Shown here: positions 1 through 12,032 of the stretch, one piece after another | Position numbering within the stretch: the stretch's first letter is position 1 | How the letters are laid out: every line of letters begins with the position of its first letter | Assembly (NCBI GenBank): GCA_033439685.1 | Contig: JAUEDM010000005.1 | Span: 1,736,001-1,800,000, forward strand | DNA: 64,000 nucleotides | Direction of reading: 5' to 3' | Source of the DNA: Apodospora peruviana | Taxonomy: Eukaryota; Ascomycota; Sordariomycetes; Sordariales; Lasiosphaeriaceae | Translations under genes and position numbers: made by a program | The notes under the pieces: generated by a model | What the model was told of the DNA's origin: nothing | Databases searched by the model: none | Seen by the model: the letters and a program-made list of their open reading frames with translations, nothing else

Positions 1-1515
1 CTTACCACCACAAGAGTCGTCACAGGTCATCACGCCCACAAAGAATGGAGCACCACCAAGCAACAGAGAAACGTTGGCCAACGGCAATACGGACTGTAAG
101 AGGCCATTTTCCCTGCTTCAAGGCCGCCATGCATCCTGACTGGTCGGCAAGAGAGCTCCAAATGTGTCAGCTGCCCCTCCAACATGCCCCTCGTCGGGTC
201 TACCCCTCCACACGCCCTCCATGCACGCCGCTTCTTCCCAACATGGAATTGTCCCAATCCCAGCGATGCCACCACAACTGCACCACCAGCTGTTGCCCAT
301 TGGCCGATTCAACCACTGGCTTGAGATTTCCCCTCCCGCCGGACATGTCGACTCTAGGCATCGATGTCTCCTTCATCAAGAGGTGCAGAGGCAGTGCTGC
401 ACGCGGTTGGGTCCATCGTCGTTGTCAGGCACCTGAGGCACCTAAACGATCACCAGTGTGGCCCGTGGTCCCAATCGCAGAGTAGTCGTCTGCAGTCGCG
501 GCTGCAGTGTCCTCTGCGCTACGCTCAAGACGCTGCGGTACCTCCCGTCGCGCTCCATGCATCGATGACGACCCGTCTTGGGACGACTCAACGTCAGAGC
601 AGAATCTGCAAAGCGAACGGCGTCTATGTGAAACCAAACCTTCCATCGCCTGATATGCTTCTTATTCGATCATCGATGCCACGCAAACACATGGGTGCTG
701 CCGTGAGGTGGCGCTAACAATGTCCTGATGACCATCATGTCCCGTCACTGACAAACCGAAACTAGTATCAGCAGACTGTTGCTGACGCCCCGTCTCCTAT
801 CGACAGCCATTCATGCCCGATCGAGAATGCCGACTCACTTCTGCTGACCGCCAGTCGCACATCCGTCAGGGGCCAGCCATGCGCGGGACTTGCTCTGGCA
901 GACGGAGACCGCACCCACAAACGAAGAGGCGCACCCTGAAGAGGTTTGCGGCCATCCCGGGCCAGCATTGGGCACCGTTCCCGCGGTTGAGCCTCCCTCA
1001 AGTACATCGCCGTCCTCCGCCCACCGGTACTATACTGGTCAGCCAATCCTCAGATGTAGCACCGCCGACCGAGCCGTGCTGACAGCCGGTCGTCCAATCA
1101 CCGGCTCCGGCTCGCTGATGTTGGATCTCTGGAAAGCCGATGCTGATTCATGCTCTTGCCAGATCGTGCGAGGGACTGGTTTGGCAAACATGCCCGGTTG
1201 CTTTATTTCTGCACCGAAACATTGTGCCACGCACAAGGCCGGAGCTGCAGAGCCGCTTTTTGCGCACGTACACATGCACACGGTCTGTAAGACATCGCGT
1301 CCGAAATTCATCGTACCCCTGGAAACTGGAAAGAGTTCTGCACTCTTCACATCCTTGGGATGGCATGCTCACTTGTTTACTACCCTTGCTTCCGGAGAAG
1401 GATTCAGAGTTCACTGGCAGATACCAGTTACTATCCATGATGCTGTCGCTCTGGCTTGTGAATGGCATTACTGTTACCCGACATCACGATCCTCAATGAC
1501 GAGAGACCGAGATAG
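1..1515. other. Gene-poor stretch, no supportable gene
   Basis: Both strands carry only short open frames that overlap one another, the longest being a 212-codon frame at 890-1528 (+). None shows a recognisable motif, a signal peptide or flanking splice sites that would extend it. I see no RNA gene or tandem repeat here. It may be the flank of a gene lying to the left of the window. Confidence 0.5.
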
Positions 1516-1913
1516 TTATAGGGAGTGATCTCGAAAGCCAAAAAGCCGTCTGAGATTATCTGCCAGTATCTGATCTATGTCGAGACCGGATAGGATTTCC
1601 CCATCCTGAATGTGAATCATTGCAGGGTCTTCACCCAATAACTCTGTAGCATTCCGACGGGAACTCGCTGTTTCGACGACAGTCACACTAGCCTCGCCAA
1701 GACTCCGGGAATCGCAATATGGAATTTGGCAAACCGCCACAACAGCCCTGGCAAAGCCGCATCTGCGCCCGGCTCTTCAAGGAGGAAGTGGAAGCTTTGG
1801 ACTCGCCCGGCTTCTATCGCATGTCCGCCATCATCATTGACAGGGCTGCCATGCAAAACCAGACGCCTGGCGTTCTTGGTGTGGCTTAGCGACCCGTCGG
1901 CCTCAAGACACAA
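1516..1913 (-). pseudogene. Possible decayed protein-coding relic
   Basis: Two overlapping minus-strand frames read like protein. The upstream one (1683-1913) has a stretch GGHAIEAGRVQSFHFLLEE followed by GADAAL, which recalls an ankyrin-repeat consensus. The downstream one (1516-1740) ends in an acidic, leucine-rich tail (GLDIDQILADNLRRLF) and a stop. The frames differ, so one continuous product would need a frameshift or an intron, and I found no good splice pair. There is no credible upstream start. The ankyrin resemblance is weak and rests only on my recognition. The alternative is two chance ORFs. Confidence 0.25.
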
Positions 1914-2924
1914 TATTAGTATACAACAGATTGTTGTATACGATGAGCCTCCCTTGTCACCGCTCCAGATTGTACACCATGAAATACGCTACACTCAGCC
2001 AGGCAGGATATCTAGATCATAAGGGCCTGCCTTTTGCTCAGCAAGGGTCTCTATACAGTCCGTTGAAGACGGGCTGTATGACGCTCGATTGCCGTTGTGC
2101 TCGAAGAACTCCGATCAAGACGTCACCGGCCGACCTCCTGGAGTCATTCTCCAGATGGAGACTAGGGTCAAGTTGGCATCGAAGTCCCCAAGGCTAGGCT
2201 GGCTTGGCCACTTTTACCCAAGAAACCGTGCCTGCAAACAGGGGCGTTCAGGCTAACCCCCACACAAAAGCCCACAATTTCCTTCACCGGATCCTGGATT
2301 GCCCCTTGTTCGTGCTCGGGCCCCCTTGTCCCAAGTGACCCAGTCACCAAACAACTTCCCCAGGACATGTTTGGAAGCCGCACTGTGCGCTGGTACCTGA
2401 CCGGTGCTGGCTTTGGACGACACGGGGTGGGCGGTGCACAAATCACAAGGCTTCTGCTGTCATTCCATGGCTTCTAGCGTTCAGCTTACAATGTCCGGCG
2501 CACCCATGGACGGTCCGTCATTCGGAGTTGTGCGGCAACGCGTCCTGGCGGCCCTGGTCTGCAGTCAGTCGGAGCCCTCAGCGAAACGCCACTTCGTCGG
2601 GCTAAGGCCCTCGAAACGACTGATGGCGGAGGAAAAAGAAAAATACATCCGTTCCATCACCGCCCTCGGGTGTCGACCCATTGCTATCACTGATGACCAT
2701 TCCCTGCCTCGCTGTCCTCACTAATTACCTTCAGGGCAGATCATCTCTTGGCCCCTCTTATACAAATATCCTCCCCCCCCCCCCGGAAACTCAGTAGGTT
2801 CTGACTGTCTTTCTCTTCACACACCCCTCGACTCTCAACGCTCTTCACTTCCATCATTTTCATATCATACCCTGACGTGTGACCATAGTTGTCGGACATT
2901 CTCCTATCTTTACGCATATTCATC
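1914..2924 (+). promoter_or_regulatory. Upstream region and 5' leader of the aldolase gene
   Basis: No gene is seen. The last 140 bases before the start codon are pyrimidine-rich (runs of ct/tc, plus a poly-C tract near 2771-2784), as is usual for fungal promoters and 5' leaders. A short perfect hairpin sits at 1919-1941. No TATA box can be called with confidence. Confidence 0.45.
1919..1941. repeat. Perfect 10-bp inverted repeat, 3-nt loop
   Basis: The arms GTATACAACA and TGTTGTATAC are exact reverse complements separated by GAT. No oligo-U tract or flanking duplication was seen, so neither a terminator nor a transposon end is indicated. Confidence 0.6.
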
Positions 2925-4061
2925 ATGTCTCCCCACAACGACGCCCCATCCCCAGCGGGAAGCTTCACTGCCGGCTTCAACAGGATATCATCTTTCCGTC
3001 CTACGGGATCTTCGCTCATCGCCGACCATCTGATGCCGGTCGAGCCTCACTCGCCTCTCAGCAGCTCCTACAGCAGCGGCTCGATGGATGCCTCCACCTT
3101 CCACATGAACCGGCCTCTTGGGCCAGGTGTATACGTTCCGACCATGTGCTTCTTCGAGGACGGAACAGAGAACGTTGATACGGCCACCATAGCTCGCCAC
3201 GCCGTGCGACTAGCTCGTGCCGGCGTTACCGGCCTGGCTACGCAAGGCTCTAACGGCGAGGCTGTTCATCTTACCCACTCTGAGAGGCAATTGGTCACGG
3301 CCACCACCCGAAAGGCGCTCAATGATGCGGGATTCGAACACATGCCCATCATTGTGGGATGTGGAAGCCAGAGCACTCGTGAGACGATCCAGTACTGCTG
3401 CGAAGCGTGGGAGGCAGGTGGCGATTACGCCCTTGTGCTCCCACCGGCCTACTACGCATCCCTGTTTGCGCCATCCATGGAAACCGTTATTGACTTCTTC
3501 AACTCGGTTGCGGATGCTTCGCCCATACCTATCATCATCTACAACTTCCCGGGTGCCGTGAACGGCATGGATCTGTCTTCGGACGTGATCCTGAAGCTCG
3601 CTCAACACCCCAACATTGTCGGCGTGAAGCTCACTTGCGGGAACACGGGCAAGTTGAACCGCGTGGCTGCAGCCACCCGCAAGCTCTCCAAGAGACAAGA
3701 TTCCAATAACCCCGAGTTCCTGGTCCTTGCCGGTTCGGCCGACTTTTCCATCCAGTCCCTCGTTGCCGGTGGCCATGGCATTCTGGCAGGGCTTGCCAAC
3801 ATTGCCCCCAAGGCGTGTATCAAGACAATCGAGCTCTACAAGCAAGGCAAAACTGCCGAGGCTCAGGCCATGCAGGAGATTGTCTCGGAGGGAGATTGGA
3901 CTGCTATCCAGGGTGGCGTTGTCGGCGTCAAGGCCGGGCTTCAGAGCTGGACGGGCTACGGTGGCTACGCGAGAAGTCCCTTGCCCAAGCCAACGGCCGA
4001 GCAGGCCAAGAAGTGGAAGGAGAGTTTCAGAGATCTTGTCATGCTGGAGAAGTCATTGTGA
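2925..4061 (+). CDS. Dihydrodipicolinate synthase (DapA)-family aldolase
   Basis: Intronless, 378 aa. This is a class I, Schiff-base (beta/alpha)8 aldolase of the DHDPS/N-acetylneuraminate lyase family. Visible family marks are the substrate-loop segment GSNGEA (for the usual GTTGE), the tyrosine of IIIYNFPG (Tyr206) and the Schiff-base lysine of VGVKLTCGN (Lys235). The core starts near residue 60 after a Ser/Pro-rich N-terminal extension. Fungi make lysine through alpha-aminoadipate, so a true lysine-pathway role is unlikely. Fungal members include 4-hydroxy-2-oxoglutarate-type aldolases and the L-threo-3-deoxy-hexulosonate aldolase of D-galacturonate breakdown. The substrate here cannot be settled from sequence. 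I chose ATG 2925, which has A at -3; the open frame extends 12 codons upstream without an ATG. Confidence 0.88.
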   Translation: MSPHNDAPSPAGSFTAGFNRISSFRPTGSSLIADHLMPVEPHSPLSSSYSSGSMDASTFHMNRPLGPGVYVPTMCFFEDGTENVDTATIARHAVRLARAGVTGLATQGSNGEAVHLTHSERQLVTATTRKALNDAGFEHMPIIVGCGSQSTRETIQYCCEAWEAGGDYALVLPPAYYASLFAPSMETVIDFFNSVADASPIPIIIYNFPGAVNGMDLSSDVILKLAQHPNIVGVKLTCGNTGKLNRVAAATRKLSKRQDSNNPEFLVLAGSADFSIQSLVAGGHGILAGLANIAPKACIKTIELYKQGKTAEAQAMQEIVSEGDWTAIQGGVVGVKAGLQSWTGYGGYARSPLPKPTAEQAKKWKESFRDLVMLEKSL

Positions 4062-5643
4062 TTCAACCATGCCAGTGCCATTGGAGCCCATTGAAAAGTG
4101 ATGTAACACGAGCAAGCTTGGCGAAATAAATGGTTCGTTCTTGTCTGGACAAACCATACAAACATTTTCTGGCGTTTATTTTGGAAGAAAAAGTTGGATG
4201 GAAAGCGAGTTTAGAGTCCATTTTCCCCCTTTGGGTTTCCTTGGCGTTTCTTTTTTTTTAATCTGGGGGAAAAGAAAGGCAAAGCGCATAAGGGTTTTTG
4301 GGTACAATTTTCCTTGAAATTTTCTCCATTCAACAAAAGCCTTTGGCAGCATCGACTGGTACGATACGAGTAGGATATTCGGGAGCTCGGGGGGGGGGGG
4401 CAATACTCCTCTTGATCTTCCTTCCCCCTTCACGCTTTTCTACTTCTGATCTTTATAGTTTAAAAAGTGCCCTTGATTCTTTTAGTTACACCTCTTTTAC
4501 CCGGGGACAGTGGCATGAAAAGCACAAAGTTTCTTTTTTCGTTTTTTACCCCCTTTTAATCATCAATCGGGCCGGGCCAGCTTTGTAGTCTGGTTAATTT
4601 ACCCCTTGTTTATCAGTCTCTCTGCCTGCTAGGTCAAATTAAGAGGGTAGATACAAGCGAGCGCCCCCTTTTCTAAAAGTGTGTGCATGGGTTTTTATCG
4701 AGATAGATAAGCGGTTCGATAGAAAGTTGCGAATGAAAAGATTCATTGTGGACAAGACAGACAGTCGGTCAATTCGGTCCTCGGTGTCGAATCGAATCGG
4801 CGCCGATTCTTGTTTTGTTTCTCGAGACGGACGATTATGACGACGACGACGACTCACGACTCACAAACGACCTACCTGCCCGCGACCAACCACCGTATCT
4901 CACCCATTTTTCCTGGTGGGACCGAGGCTCGCACTAACTAACCATGCACAAAGCTGATCATCAAGGTCCGGCAACCCGCGTTTCGCGCGCACATGGCATG
5001 ATGTTTTTCGGCGGTTAGGTTTTGGTGTTGGATTTGCGGGTGGTTGGTCTTGTTGGTATTTGTTGGTCATAATATATATGGGTGTAGGTATCACGACATG
5101 CTTGTTTGTGCTACTATAACCGTCTACTCCGTGGTGTTGTTTATGCGTGTGTTGTGGGGGCGGGATGGGCATGAGTGGATGGGGGGTTAAGGAAAGTTTG
5201 TTTAATGGGGACGGACGTGTCCATTTCACCGCATAGCCCGGCAAAGACGCAAAACAAATAGGCCTACCGAAAGTATTGTGATGGTGTTCATGTGGATGGG
5301 AGCACGAGGGAGGATGAGGAGGCGGAGGTGATGGCTATAGTCTCTGTTGGATGCGTGTTCGGTCTTTCTGGGGCGGGCGAGCAAGCAACAGAGGAGCCGA
5401 GTATACACATAACGTTTTCGTGTCACACAAGGACAGCAAGGAGAGAGTTTTGCCTGCATCCAAATCGGCACCGGCCGGCGCATGGGGATTGTTTGACTTG
5501 TTACGCCGGCACTTTGTGTATCATCACACTCCTCGACGCAGCGGCAGTCATGTGAAGGACAAGCCTTGGTGGTTCTCTAGCGGTTCCTTTTCCGGTCCTG
5601 TTGCCAGTAACCGTGGGCAACTCACATACAACACAACACGTGC

Positions 5644-5670
5644 GTGATGGCGGTGATGGCGGTGATGGCG
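5644..5670. repeat. Tandem repeat, 9-bp unit, three copies
   Basis: GTGATGGCG is repeated three times without interruption. It lies in intergenic DNA and no function is indicated. Confidence 0.7.
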
Positions 5671-6354
5671 AGAGGCCCTCGCCGATGAGGAGCCGATACA
5701 ATACACGGTCATCAAGACTTTTGCACTGTGCAACCTTACACAAGTGAGGAAACGCGGTAATAAGCCGATCGGTGTCGCCATGTCTCAGTCCGGTCCCGGT
5801 CCCGGGGCTGGACTGGGCTGCCTCCTCTCTGTTCTTCGGTCTTTCTTGCTCGCAGGTACATGTGTACATCCATACCATGTTGAGGCTGGCTGGCTGGCTG
5901 GCGGACGCCAGGTTGATGGCTGCTGGCTTGCATCATGCCGGCTCCTTTGCGGCTACATCCGCGAGACATTGGAGGCAAGCCCATTGTTTGCTGGTAGTTA
6001 GCCTCGAGATCAAAAGTACAAGCGTAGACTGCGTGCGTGCTGCTGTGCTGTCGCAGGAAAGAGAGAAAAGGGGAAAACCGGGCGAGGGTGGTGTATGTTC
6101 TAGGCCTCCCGGTCTGCATGATCGTGATCATCACCTTAAAAAAAAAAAAAACTCACTTAACCCCCCACTCACCCACAATATGCAGCTACAGTTTTGTGGG
6201 AAACTGATACCTGACAGTCGAATGATACTATCTTTGTCTGTTTTTTTGACACACAATTGGATTTGAAACGGCGAACCACCATTCAAATCCTGGTAATGAA
6301 AAGCTTAGTGGTTGAATGCTTAAAGATATCTTACCTTTGCGTTGTACTACGGCC

Positions 6355-6562
6355 AGGTATGTACCTTATGTAGGTAGGTAGGGGTACTGAGCTGAGATTG
6401 GACTCGACGAGAGGGAACCTAACCCCCATCCTGCAAGATGAGATGAGAGACCGAGGTACACACCGTACCTCCCCTAGTACCTAAGGCACCTAGTGAACGA
6501 AGCGGTGAGCGGCTGACCGACTAGGTAGGTAGGTAGGTGCCTTCAGTAGATAGGTACCTAAG
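6355..6562. repeat. Cluster of TAGG/GGTACC-type short motifs
   Basis: Runs of TAGG or its complement occur at 6371-6384 and 6522-6540, with scattered GGTACCT/AGGTACC words between them. Similar clusters recur near 34305-34322 and 56690-56815. They look like simple-sequence intergenic DNA. Binding-site roles are not shown. Confidence 0.5.
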
Positions 6563-7930
6563 ATAGTAAAAGAAGAAGACGAGGGAGAAAAAGCATTGTC
6601 AAATGGCGTGGGCTGCCTCGTGTCTCAAGACCAGCATTCGCGGTGTTACTGAATGTCTGAGTGGTTCGTGCTTCTTTAATGATGGTACAACCAACAAAGA
6701 CGGGAGTCCAAGACAGACACGAGAAAAAACTCGCTTGTTTGTTGGGAGAGGCGAAGAAGAAAGTTCCGGCTAGGGAAGGAGGGTAAAAATGGAGCACCTG
6801 CAGTACCTACTGTGCCTGTGCTGATAGGGACCCATTGTTCCCTGGACCCATGGACCCATGATGCAGATGGATTCTTTCCATCGACAATCTCCCGGCTCCC
6901 AACGTTCGCGATCATGTCTTCCTTTCTTTTGATGAACTTCTCTTTCCGTCCTGTATCTTTTCACCTTCTTTTTCCATTTCTTACCCCAAAAACCACGGGT
7001 ACCAAGCCATTTCTTGTTAGTAATCGGCATCGTCGCTGTTGGATGCCTTTGATACCGCGAATGCCGTCGAGTCTGACATGGGATGAACCGGACCCCCACG
7101 ACGCAAGAAACCGCCGGACCGGGATGAAAAAAAGAATGTTAACAGTCAGCCAGCATCTCGAGCATCGAACTGGGATTTTCCCTTGCACTGCGAATGGCCT
7201 TCGACCTGCCCTTGCAGCCCTAGCCTCATTCTTACACGTACATGGTTGCCCAAGTCCAACGGCGCCTGCGGCACAGCAGCAGCGCGATGACGACGGGTCT
7301 CCCTCTGAAAGTGACCCTTGCAAAATCAAAACCTGGTTAGCACACAGCACACTATCACGACTATTATATGTACCCAGGACCCAGGACTGCAGGAGGACTG
7401 CAAGAAGCACGGTCACGGTACGGGAAGGTACGATATCCGTCGACCCCTCATCTCTTTGGCTGTGCTGAGTGCGGTGTGCGGTGCCCACGGCGAGGCCTTG
7501 CGGCAGGTCTTGGTCTGTACTCTATCACCACCGGCCCGTCCTGTGGCCCCGTCTTCTTCCTGCAAGCGCCCACTGACCCCATCCCGGGCCTTGGAAGATC
7601 ACCGCCTTCTGCCTCGACCTCGATAGACGATGCTTCCTCATGTTTGCCGGTATTTTCTACGGGGCGCTTCTGTTGTGGCCAACGCGGAACTGTGGTCCCT
7701 GTGGTCGAGAGCCACAAAGCTCGTGATCTTGTTACCATGCTTGCCGCAGGAAGCTCGTCAAACGATGGCATCTCTGTCGCAGCTTTGTTACTCTTCTCCC
7801 TCACATGGTCTTTTTTGTCTTTGCCACAGGACGATAAAATGGAGAGGGATCCCAGCGGATCACCTTTACTCTCATTCTTCCCTCGCTTGTGCCTGATTAT
7901 ATGCTCCGTTGCTGCCGGCCGGTGGCAAAG

Positions 7931-10257
7931 ATGAAGAAGAGTAGGATGTGGATGACTGCAGTCTGCTACGGCGTTGTCGTCACAGCTCTGCCGTCGGCTG
8001 CAACCACTCAATCGACCCCTATCCCGGTAGTCGGCGTCAAACCCGGCATCGACAGAAACACAGGCCAGCCGCCAGCTAGGCTCAATGTTAACGATCTATA
8101 CGCACGAGGAGGGCCCCATTGGTAATTCTGACACAGACTCTTGACAGCAGCGAGTTCTGATTTGTCCACCTAGGCACCTCTACATCTTGGCCCTATCATC
8201 ACTCCAGGCGGTCAACGAGACCGAGGAGCTGTCATACTTCAAGATAACAGGTAATACTCCGACGTTTGTTTTTGCCCTCAAGTTTGGGCAGCTATGTCTG
8301 ACATTGAACCTTTGCAGGCATCCATGGACTGCCATACAGCGCGTGGAATGGCGTCGAGCAGGTTCCTGGTGCGCCTACCAGGTCAGGGTATTGTCCCCAT
8401 GGAGTATGTGTGCTTACAACCGCCTTTGAAATTACGCCCGGCTTACCTGTCCAAAAGGAACTCCTCTTCAGTACATGGCATCGGCCATTTGTAGCTCTCT
8501 TCGAGGTGCGGGAACCCAACGACATGAGATTATGCCCCTCCCCATCCTTTCGGCTGAGACAAATCCCCTGCACAGCAAGCCTTGGTCAGCCATGCGGTGG
8601 AGATAGCAAGTCGATATCCTTCGAGCCTGCGAGCGATATATCAGGCCGCAGCAGAGACCCTAAGGCAACCTTATTGGGATTGGGCGTTCGACAAGAACCT
8701 ACCTACGGCTGTCCTTGCCGATAATGTCACGGTAATAGCGCCAGGCGGCCAGATGAACGTACCAAATCCGCTTTACAGTTATCGTTTCCAAAGAGAATCT
8801 ATCGAAGCTGGCTTTCCCGGAGGTCTATCCAAGTACTCCACGACCATCAGATGTCTTGGGAATGGAGGGCAGGCAAACAATGCCTCAGCGTCAAATGCAC
8901 GCATGGGCAAGGCAGGGAGGAGTTTGCTCAACCTGGTCGTATGTTACTCCTTCGGAGCTGCCAGTTTCACCGGAGCTCACTGGTAGACATGCATTATTCA
9001 CAGGAGCTAACCGCCAATAGTATGATGTTTTCACAAGAAGCACGAGTTTTGATACTATGGCTTACCTAGGTTCTGGCGGGCCAAGCTTCGAAAATCCTCA
9101 CAATTTCGTTCACAACAATGCCGGTTGCGGAGGGACAATGGGAGATATTAGGTGGTCAGCCTTTGATCCGCTCTTGTGAGTGTGGTCCCATCCCGCCTCC
9201 GGCTTCTAGACTGCTCGTTCTAACTTATGGTGCCGACCTACCTAGCATGCTGCACCATACCAACCTAGACAGGCTGATAGCGATGTGGCAGGCAATTCAC
9301 TATAACAGCAGCATGTTTACAACCACTGGAGTGTCCAACGGCCAGTTTGCCACTCCTCCGGGGGCCGTCACTACGCCGGACAGTCCTTTGAAGCCCTTCT
9401 TTGACGAGAATGGGAACTTTCACACGAGCAATTCTGTGAGAAATATCACTACGTTTGGGTATACTTATCCAGAGATCAACGACTGGTCCAAGACACCGGA
9501 TCAACTGGCCACGTACGTCCGAGCGCAGGTAAACAGGTTGTACGGCCCAGAGAGCACCGGCGGTCAGCCAATAACTTCACCTACCTCGATAGATGGGAAA
9601 AAGCATTATGGCGCGCCGCCTCCAGCACCACCGGCACCCGGAAGGTACTATACCGCCTCCTTACAGGTTAACAGGTCTGATATTCCGCTTCCGTTGACCG
9701 TGAATCTTGCTGTCAGCCGCATTACGGTGGGTAGTCTGTCTCTCTTGTCGATGCCCTGCGAGGGTATGGCTTCCGCGAGCATAGCCCTCCAGGACGTGGT
9801 TGTGCTCGGAGATGGGTCCGGGGGCCTTAATGTGACGATTCAGAGTATGACTGCGGAGAAAGCAAGGTCGTATCTGCAGCAGAGCTTGTCGGTGGATATT
9901 CGCATGGTATGCTATTATTTTCTTCGTTGCTCCAGTTTAAACAAAGATTCTGCGTCCCTGTCTTGTCGTATTAGGTGTCTGGTTCTGTCAAATCAGTGTG
10001 ATTAGTGTCACGGAGAGACAGAAGATTAACCTGTTGGACGATCTAACACAGTCTGGCGCTAACACGTCAACACCATTCCTCAGAACGATGGAACCACTGT
10101 ACCGGTCAGCAAGGTCCAGAGCTTGCAGATCCAAGTGGAGGTCATGGACTTCTTTGCGCCTGCGGTCGATCACAACGGGTCTGCTTCTGCATTTCCTAGC
10201 TTCGGAAACGTGACGACGAGGTGGCCTGTTAGGCTGCAACAGAATGCGAACTACTAG
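7931..10257 (+). CDS. Tyrosinase (type-3 copper phenol oxidase), predicted secreted
   Basis: Proposed exons: 7931-8121, 8174-8250, 8318-8403, 8458-8505, 8576-8938, 9021-9175, 9246-9906, 10084-10257. They join in frame to 584 aa. CuA ligands are His92 (ITGIHGLPYSAWN), His117 in GYCPHG (with the nearby Cys typical of the thioether bridge) and His126 in FSTWHRP. CuB has HNFVH (His282, His286) and FMLHHTNLDRL (His310/311). YWDWAF (167-172) and GIDRNTGQPPARLN near the N-terminus are also fungal tyrosinase signatures. The enzyme oxidises monophenols and o-diphenols to quinones, feeding melanin formation or phenol cross-linking. The N-terminus has a basic stretch and a hydrophobic segment ending in an Ala-rich site, suggesting secretion; an in-frame ATG at 7901 would add 10 residues. 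Intron 7 (9907-10083) is the least certain; a mini-exon from 9976 is also in frame. The copper sites look intact, so it should be active. Confidence 0.92.
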
Positions 10258-11331
10258 GCAGTCAACTAGCTCACTGGGTTAAGGTGGGCGAGTAGGTAAC
10301 CAGGGGTGAGGGTATTGTCTTGACTTTGGTCCGGCTGGCGAAGCGTTGCTTTTTGTCCCTAATTTGCCTCTTCTATTTTCCACTGTTGATTATTTTGATG
10401 ACTTTCTTCTGTCTGTTACATGCATTAGGAGGTCGTCGATAATCTCTTGTGCTTGGGATCCCGCTTCGGAGTAGCTTGGGGATTTGATAAGACGAATTCT
10501 CACAGTCACCGTTAATGTGTTCCCAAACTCGGAAGTAGAGTTGCTCATACGGGAGGCATCTTTTTCTAATGGTATCGAGATGGCGTGTGGGAAAAGGGAT
10601 CGGGAACTGGAGATGTGGTGAATGAACGAGGGGGGATGTGCAGTTCAGGGGTGAAAATAGTGGTGACGATACTGGAGTGTCGGTATCGTCACGGATGTTC
10701 ACTGTTCCTTCACTGGACGTCGGTGTGGCTTGGGAGTTTCGAAAGAACAAGCAAGACCCAGGACGTTTGGTCGAAGATCTGACATTGTACGGTAACTGCC
10801 ACACCCTGTATTACCGATGGTAAAGCTGAGGAAAGTACTGTACAAGCAAAACAAACAACAAATACATTATCTTCTTTCGTACGCCTTAAACTCCTTCGAA
10901 TGGCATCATTTCTGGCTACCGAGAAAGCCCCAAGAGTATTCGACCGACTCCTCCATTGCCCTGTGCTCCAGGGTATTAACCAAATCACAAATGCCTGTTC
11001 CCGTTCGTCCAGCACTGCAGATGCCATCATTAGAACACTACCCACTAAATAAATCCACCCCTTATAGCCATTCACTCAACATGCAATGAAGAGCAAGATT
11101 CCTCGTGGAACTCAACTCAGGCAGCCATGATGCTCTTTCCGCCATCTGACGTCGTGAGATTCCGGATTCCAACCCTTATTACTCGATTGCTAAGGCTCTG
11201 GACCTCGGGCCATGGAAGACATAAGATCTAGGAAGGCACAGCTTTTTCCCTATTAAAAAGCAAATGACTTATTATTTCACGGAAGAGTAGCTGTTCCTTC
11301 CAAGTTGGCATGCCCCTGCTCGGGTATTTAA
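10258..11331. other. Intergenic DNA downstream of tyrosinase
   Basis: Nothing coding is supported. The first part must contain the tyrosinase 3' UTR. The open frames present are short and on both strands. Confidence 0.5.
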
Positions 11332-12032
11332 TCAGCTTCCCATTTTTCTCCTTTCGCCTTCAGCATTCTCGATATCTAGACTAAGGTTCCCCAGCACACC
11401 CGCCGTTGTAGTATTGTATTCCGACTGGGCCGTATATCGGGTGCCGTCAGTCTTGTCCGCCGTGCGATGTAGAGATGTTTCGGGTGGTGTTTCGGCGTGA
11501 TCGTTAGGCCGGCTTCCCGAAATATTACCCCTATCGCCGTTGTTTATATCGACCCCACAACCTCCCTGGACGGTCTTATTCCTCACAACAAAAGGCATAA
11601 AGACAGAAAGGTTCTTCACCTCTTGCCTCCCTAGAACGGCGGCGGCGGCGGCGGGTTGGGGAAGGAAACAATTTTTGGCCTTCTTAACACTGCCTTCTCA
11701 ACACCGAGCTCTGCTCGCAACTTGTCAACGAACGCCCATTCATTTTGCAGCCGCTTTTGGCGGTAGGCCAACTCGTCGGCATGCTTTCGCTTCATGATCT
11801 TGGCTTTAGACTACTTTGCTCGGCAGTTTCCTGAGCGTCCACGATATCGTTCCTAAGCTTGTGCGGATACCCCTGCGACCGTATATCCTAATCTGTAAAT
11901 CCCTATATTATGAAAGCGGCACTAGAAGCACGGAACTATAAGGCCGGTGTTTACTCTTTTGCGAGAGTGGATATCACGGGTAGGCTTGGGGCTGAGGTCG
12001 TCGCGAGTACGCTTACGGTTGTTGTTCTCCAT
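11332..12032 (-). pseudogene. Decayed ORF, possible mobile-element or gene relic
   Basis: Reading down the minus strand from ATG 12032 gives a basic N-terminus (MENNNRKRTRDDLSPKPTRD), then a GTAAAC donor-like site and a TTAG acceptor-like site. Next comes a segment beginning KIMKRKHADELAYRQKRLQN that runs to a poly-Pro end and a stop at 11631-11633. An in-frame TAG just before KIMKRKH and a disagreement of reading frames break the product. The TAG could be a CAG to TAG change of the kind left by RIP. A further Asn/Thr-rich frame follows at 11332-11619. I do not recognise the family; the basic, Lys/Arg-rich helix would fit a transposon protein or a nuclear protein. No terminal repeats were found. 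Confidence 0.35.

Larger units (their letters stand above)
4062..7930. other. 3.9 kb intergenic region between aldolase and tyrosinase
   Basis: No coding region is supported. The stretch holds homopolymer tracts (T around 4251, G around 4391, A around 6138), a three-copy 9-mer at 5644-5670 and a cluster of TAGG/GGTACC-like tetramers at 6355-6562. The open frames here (for example 6812-7468 + and 7448-8011 -) overlap on opposite strands and show no domain. The right end presumably carries the tyrosinase promoter. Confidence 0.5.

Noticed and set aside
890..1528. 212-codon plus-strand open frame
   Set aside because: Composition is rich in Cys, His, Pro and Thr without pattern, and the DNA is also open on the other strand; no motif.
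2889..2924. Twelve codons upstream of the aldolase ATG
   Set aside because: The frame is open but begins at TTG; the first ATG (2925) has a better context, so the extension was not used.
6812..7468. 218-codon plus-strand open frame before tyrosinase
   Set aside because: It overlaps an open frame on the opposite strand and has no recognisable domain or splice extension.
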